64,000 nt of DNA from an uncultured Mediterraneibacter sp. (GTDB taxonomy: Bacteria > Bacillota > Clostridia > Lachnospirales > Lachnospiraceae): NCBI RefSeq assembly GCF_934309415.1, contig NZ_CAKRDI010000010.1:39786-103785 (forward strand). The letters run 5' to 3'. Each line of letters starts with the position of its first letter. Within the stretch, counting starts at the first letter, position 1. Shown in pieces: positions 61,171 through 64,000 of the stretch. The notes beneath the pieces are model-generated. The model saw only the letters and a program-made list of their open reading frames with translations, ran no database searches and was not told the origin of the DNA. Both the position numbers and the translations under genes were made by a program.

Positions 61171-63231
61171 TTACTCCATATCATTCAGCATTTTCTTTAA
61201 TTCAACTAACTTATCACGCAGCTCTGCTGCCGCTTCGAAATTCAGTTCTGCTGCCGCTTTCTTCATCTTCTTTGTCAGTTCCGACACAAGTTTTTCCAGT
61301 TCTTTCCGGCTCATCGACTCTGGATCCTTCTCCATTCTCAGCTCTTCTGCTGCTACTTTCTTGGAAATACTAATCAGATCACGTACCGATTTCTGAATTG
61401 TCTTCGGTGTGATTCCATGCTCTTCATTGTACTGCATCTGAATCTCACGTCGGCGCTTCGTCTCATCAATCGCCAGCTGCATCGACTCTGTCATTGTATC
61501 TGCATACATGATTACATGACCTTCCGCATTACGCGCAGCACGTCCAATCGTCTGGATCAGGGAGGTCTCGGAACGCAAGAAACCTTCTTTGTCCGCATCC
61601 AGGATTGCTACCAATGTAATCTCCGGAATATCCAGGCCCTCTCTCAGAAGGTTAATTCCGACCAGAACATCAAATACATCCAGTCGCATGTCCCGGATAA
61701 TCTCGGTTCTTTCCAGTGTATCAATATCCGAATGCAGATATTTCACACGAATTCCCACTTCCCGTAAATAATCCGTCAGATCTTCTGCCATTCGCTTCGT
61801 CAGCGTCGTGACAAGTACTTTATTTTTCTTCGCTATTTCTTTATTAATCTCTCCCAGGAGATCATCGATCTGTCCTTCAACCGGGCGTACCTGAACTTCC
61901 GGATCAAGAAGTCCTGTCGGGCGAATTACCTGTTCCGCGCGCAACAGTTCATGTTCCTCTTCATAAGCTCCCGGTGTGGCGGATACAAATAAGACCTGAT
62001 TGATCTTGCTCTCAAATTCATCAAAATTCAACGGTCTGTTATCTTTTGCAGAAGGAAGGCGGAAACCATAATCTACCAGCGTCTGTTTTCTCGACTGGTC
62101 ACCGTGATACATTCCCCCAATCTGAGGCACTGTCTTATGTGACTCATCGATCATCATTACAAAATCATCCGGGAAATAATCAATCAGTGTGTATGGTGCC
62201 TGTCCCGGTTCCAGTCCTGCCAGATGTCTGGAATAGTTTTCAATACCGGAGCAAAATCCCGTTTCCTTAAGCATCTCTATATCAAAATTCGTTCGCTCTG
62301 CAATTCGCTGTGCCTCAAGGAGCTTGTCGTTTCGCTTGAACTCCTTCACACGCTCTTCCAACTCTTCCTCAATCGCTGCTACTGCCCTTTTAATATTCTC
62401 CCGGTCAACAACATAGTGAGAAGCAGGGAAAATCGCCACATGCTTTAATTCATCTTTTACTTCTCCTGTCAAAATATCGATCTCCGTGATCCTGTCGATC
62501 TCATCTCCGAAGAATTCCACACGAATCGCTGTATCACTTTCATATGCCGGAATAATCTCCAGTACATCTCCTCTAACTCTGAACGTACCACGATGAAAAT
62601 CCATCTCATTCCGGTCATACTGAATCTCGATCAGTTTTGCCATCACTTCATCTCTGTCCTTGATCATTCCCGGACGCAGTGAGATGACCATGTTCTGGTA
62701 ATCCACCGGGTTACCCAGTCCATAAATACAGGAAACACTGGCAACAATGATCACATCCCGCCGCTCCATCAGCGCCATGGTGGCTGAAAGACGAAGCTTG
62801 TCAATCTCGTCATTGATGGCCGAGTCCTTGGCAATGTAGGTATCTGAGGATGGGACGTAAGCTTCCGGTTGATAGTAGTCGTAATAGGAGACAAAATATT
62901 CCACTGCGTTATCGGGGAACATCTCCTTGAACTCTCCGTATAACTGAGCTGCAAGTGTTTTATTATGAGCGATGACAAGTGTCGGCTTCTGTAATTGCTG
63001 AATCACATTTGCCATCGTAAAAGTCTTTCCAGAACCCGTAACCCCTAGTAAAGTCTGGCATTGATTGCCTTCCTTGAACCCTTTCACAAGCTCTGCAATC
63101 GCCTGTGGCTGGTCTCCGGTTGGCTTATATGGGGCTTTTAATTTAAAAGCATGTCCGCCCTGCGGGCTGCTTTTATGAGCAAGTAGCTGACTATTGTCAG
63201 CGGATTGCGAATGTCCTTTTTCTGCATTCAT
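61171..63231 (-). CDS. uvrB: Excinuclease ABC subunit B with repeat-encoded N-terminal insert
   Basis: A 686-residue helicase-like damage verifier. Core motifs are [14 protein letters not shown], Walker [16 protein letters not shown], the beta-hairpin region [19 protein letters not shown] (in parts), [22 protein letters not shown] and a C-terminal UVR motif ([20 protein letters not shown]). The family normally starts a few residues before [10 protein letters not shown]; here ~24 extra residues ([20 protein letters not shown]) come first and are encoded by a palindromic repeat. Start ATG 63231 has GGAGG 8 nt upstream, and no in-frame start codon exists after the repeat, so the insert must be translated. 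Confidence 0.96.
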   Translation of the reverse strand: MNAEKGHSQSADNSQLLAHKSSPQGGHAFKLKAPYKPTGDQPQAIAELVKGFKEGNQCQTLLGVTGSGKTFTMANVIQQLQKPTLVIAHNKTLAAQLYGEFKEMFPDNAVEYFVSYYDYYQPEAYVPSSDTYIAKDSAINDEIDKLRLSATMALMERRDVIIVASVSCIYGLGNPVDYQNMVISLRPGMIKDRDEVMAKLIEIQYDRNEMDFHRGTFRVRGDVLEIIPAYESDTAIRVEFFGDEIDRITEIDILTGEVKDELKHVAIFPASHYVVDRENIKRAVAAIEEELEERVKEFKRNDKLLEAQRIAERTNFDIEMLKETGFCSGIENYSRHLAGLEPGQAPYTLIDYFPDDFVMMIDESHKTVPQIGGMYHGDQSRKQTLVDYGFRLPSAKDNRPLNFDEFESKINQVLFVSATPGAYEEEHELLRAEQVIRPTGLLDPEVQVRPVEGQIDDLLGEINKEIAKKNKVLVTTLTKRMAEDLTDYLREVGIRVKYLHSDIDTLERTEIIRDMRLDVFDVLVGINLLREGLDIPEITLVAILDADKEGFLRSETSLIQTIGRAARNAEGHVIMYADTMTESMQLAIDETKRRREIQMQYNEEHGITPKTIQKSVRDLISISKKVAAEELRMEKDPESMSRKELEKLVSELTKKMKKAAAELNFEAAAELRDKLVELKKMLNDME
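63146..63218 (-). repeat. Palindromic repeat (family D) inserted in the uvrB coding start
   Basis: On the minus strand the unit has ATTCGCAATCCGCT, the hairpin GCTGACaataGTCAGC, CTACTTGCTCATAA, and the hairpin AAAAGCA/TGCTTTT enclosing GCCCgcaGGGC. ATTCGCAATCCGCT and GCTACTTGCTCATAA recur at 47668-47697 in a non-coding spacer, in the same order with a shorter middle. It keeps the uvrB frame and adds about 24 residues. Confidence 0.7.
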
Positions 63232-63474
63232 GGTAAATTCCTCCATTCATGCTTATTGAACTACTAATGTTCAATAAGATGTGACTTTTAATCGCATTTA
63301 TGCGATTGAAAAAGTTCTGTGAACTTTTTTACTATGACCATTGTCAGCCAAAAATTCGTATCCGGATTCGTAATGAAAAGCTCATTTTTATGGTGAATAG
63401 ATGTCTTTTTCACCTCGTTACGAATAAAAGTCACAAAACTGATTTTTACGGATAAAACAGTATTAACAGTCCCT

Positions 63475-63536
63475 ATTATATCAGACATTTTTTTGAAAGT
63501 ATATAGATGAAGGCAAGAAAAAAGTACAAATGTTCG
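63475..63536 (-). promoter_or_regulatory. uvrBA promoter region with possible LexA (DinR) box
   Basis: On the minus strand TGATATAAT (63475-63483) is a consensus extended -10. Upstream, 63523-63536 reads on the plus strand AGTACAAATGTTCG, close to the Gram-positive LexA box GAAC-N4-GTTC (one mismatch in the core octamer). A hairpin CTTATTGAAC/GTTCAATAAG lies in the leader near 63253-63279. SOS control of uvrBA is usual in Firmicutes. Confidence 0.4.
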
Positions 63537-63542
63537 ATTCTT

Positions 63543-63575
63543 GTTACTGTCCACTCCCATGTCAATCACTCCGCT
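63543..63575 (+). mobile_element. Truncated family A element (left end only)
   Basis: GTTACTGTCCACTCCC and the left arm CATGTCAATCACTCCGCT match the 46812 copy base for base except one position, and the match ends abruptly at the hairpin I loop. The remaining ~110 bp are absent. Confidence 0.75.
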
Positions 63576-63603
63576 TTCTTAAAGTCAAAGGTCTTATGCA
63601 TGG

Positions 63604-63871
63604 CTATCCCTCCGTTCCAGTTCGTTGTGGTACATTTGTAAGTGCCTGATTCATTGCCGTCAATGATCGGGGTTCGCCATTTTCCTGACAACATACATAA
63701 TCAAAATCCTTGTATTCTATGCCTGGATCAGTTTTTCGCAATTCAATCAACTGCTGTCTGCGTTTTACTTCCCGCATCACCACTTTCATAATAAACATTT
63801 TCTATAAATTCATATGCCTTGGAGCGTCCCAGCCCAAGCAAATTCTGAACATTTTCTACTTTATATACTTT
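63604..63871 (-). pseudogene. Remnants of an excisionase-like and an integrase-like gene
   Basis: The frame 63871-63743 encodes VENVQNLLGLGRSKAYEFIE, a helix-turn-helix typical of small excisionase proteins, but it has a stop codon just upstream and no start. A different frame, 63798-63604, encodes KRRQQLIELRKTDPG and DYVCCQENGEPRSLTAMNQAL, resembling the middle of tyrosine recombinases that carry a D-V-x-C-x-x-x-G-x-P segment. The catalytic Arg/His/Tyr residues are missing. The two pieces overlap, as expected for a deletion inside a xis-int pair. Identification rests on motif likeness only. Confidence 0.45.
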
Positions 63872-63879
63872 CTATTTCG

Positions 63880-63909
63880 TTGACAGAATAACCTTTTAAG
63901 ATATATAAT
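63880..63909 (+). promoter_or_regulatory. Promoter of the BlaI-type regulator gene
   Basis: Consensus TTGACA (63880-63885), 18-bp spacer, consensus TATAAT (63904-63909), about 38 bp before the ATG. Confidence 0.75.
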
Positions 63910-63916
63910 ATTTCTA

Positions 63917-63928
63917 TTACATCTGTAA
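63917..63928 (+). promoter_or_regulatory. Possible BlaI/MecI-type operator
   Basis: TTACAtcTGTAA is a palindrome with the TACA/TGTA half-sites typical of BlaI/MecI operators. It lies just downstream of the -10, between promoter and start codon, suited to autorepression. Confidence 0.5.
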
Positions 63929-63946
63929 GATTTGGAGGAATATCAC

Positions 63947-64000
63947 ATGAGCAATCTGCCTCAAATTTCAGAAGCTGAATTTGAAGTTATGAAAATCGTT
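63947..64000 (+). CDS. BlaI/MecI/CopY-family transcriptional regulator (start only)
   Basis: The first 18 codons (MSNLPQISEAEFEVMKIV) match the start of BlaI/MecI/CopY winged-helix repressors, whose first helix reads like ISEAEWEVMKVLW. GGAGG lies 8 nt before the ATG. The window ends here, so a BlaR1-type partner cannot be seen. Confidence 0.75.
   Translation, partial: MSNLPQISEAEFEVMKIV

Noticed and set aside
63288..63569. 93-codon minus-strand frame upstream of uvrB
   Set aside because: It covers the putative promoter and leader of uvrBA and part of a truncated mobile element; composition is not protein-like.

Overview
The window looks like a chromosomal segment of a spore-forming Firmicute of the class Clostridia, most likely Lachnospiraceae. 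The grounds are sporulation genes (sigG, sigE-spoIIGA, cotJABC, a SpoVD-type PBP), Gram-positive wall genes (LCP proteins, a TagGH-type exporter, CDP-glycerol transferases, CdaA/CdaR), strong GGAGG ribosome sites, and a moderately AT-rich sequence with AT-rich spacers. The genus cannot be fixed from this sequence. Nearly every gene lies on the minus strand, so operons read from right to left.

Layout from left to right. 1-506 is the start of a HAD phosphatase cut by the window edge. 861-5180 carries sigG, a beta-CASP metallo-beta-lactamase-fold nuclease, and the sigE/spoIIGA pair behind a promoter with Spo0A boxes. 5509-17376 is the division and cell wall (dcw) cluster, transcribed mraZ-rsmH-ftsL-ftsI-spoVD-mraY-murD-ftsW-divIB, followed by a separately promoted ftsZ. 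An array of MraZ sites sits between the mraZ promoter and its gene. 17760-24193 holds a small membrane protein, degV, a second FtsW-type SEDS protein, asnB, tRNA-Pro and, on the plus strand, cotJABC. 24509-28095 holds an HtrA protease, a membrane-anchored cohesin-like protein with an acidic tail, and GtrA.

28227-42064 is a teichoic-acid-like or phosphopolymer cluster in two transcription units. One unit has three CDP-glycerol-transferase-type enzymes, a cytidylyltransferase, an extended SDR and an acyltransferase. The other has a polyprenyl-phosphate sugar transferase, TagG, TagH and an LCP ligase. 42538-49969 carries a very large amidase/glucosaminidase, a GerMN lipoprotein, another LCP protein and HPr. 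49988-57960 carries cdaR, cdaA, two unknown membrane proteins, comFC, recD2 and mreB/mbl. 58314-63231 is uvrBA. The right edge has integrase remnants and the start of a BlaI-type regulator.

The most unusual content lies between the genes. (1) A family of about 143-bp non-coding mobile elements has 12-bp terminal inverted repeats (GTTACTGTTCAC), perfect 8-bp target duplications at three copies, and internal hairpins whose stems covary between copies. About 33-bp solo-hairpin derivatives are scattered through the window. (2) Two tandem copies of a 145-bp three-hairpin element lie in the inferred leader of the teichoic-acid operon. (3) A palindromic repeat is inserted in frame in the 5' end of uvrB, with no start codon after it. 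(4) A 20-bp perfect inverted repeat can mask the ribosome site of the spoVD-like gene. (5) comFC has an intact zinc-ribbon reading frame but no conventional start codon.
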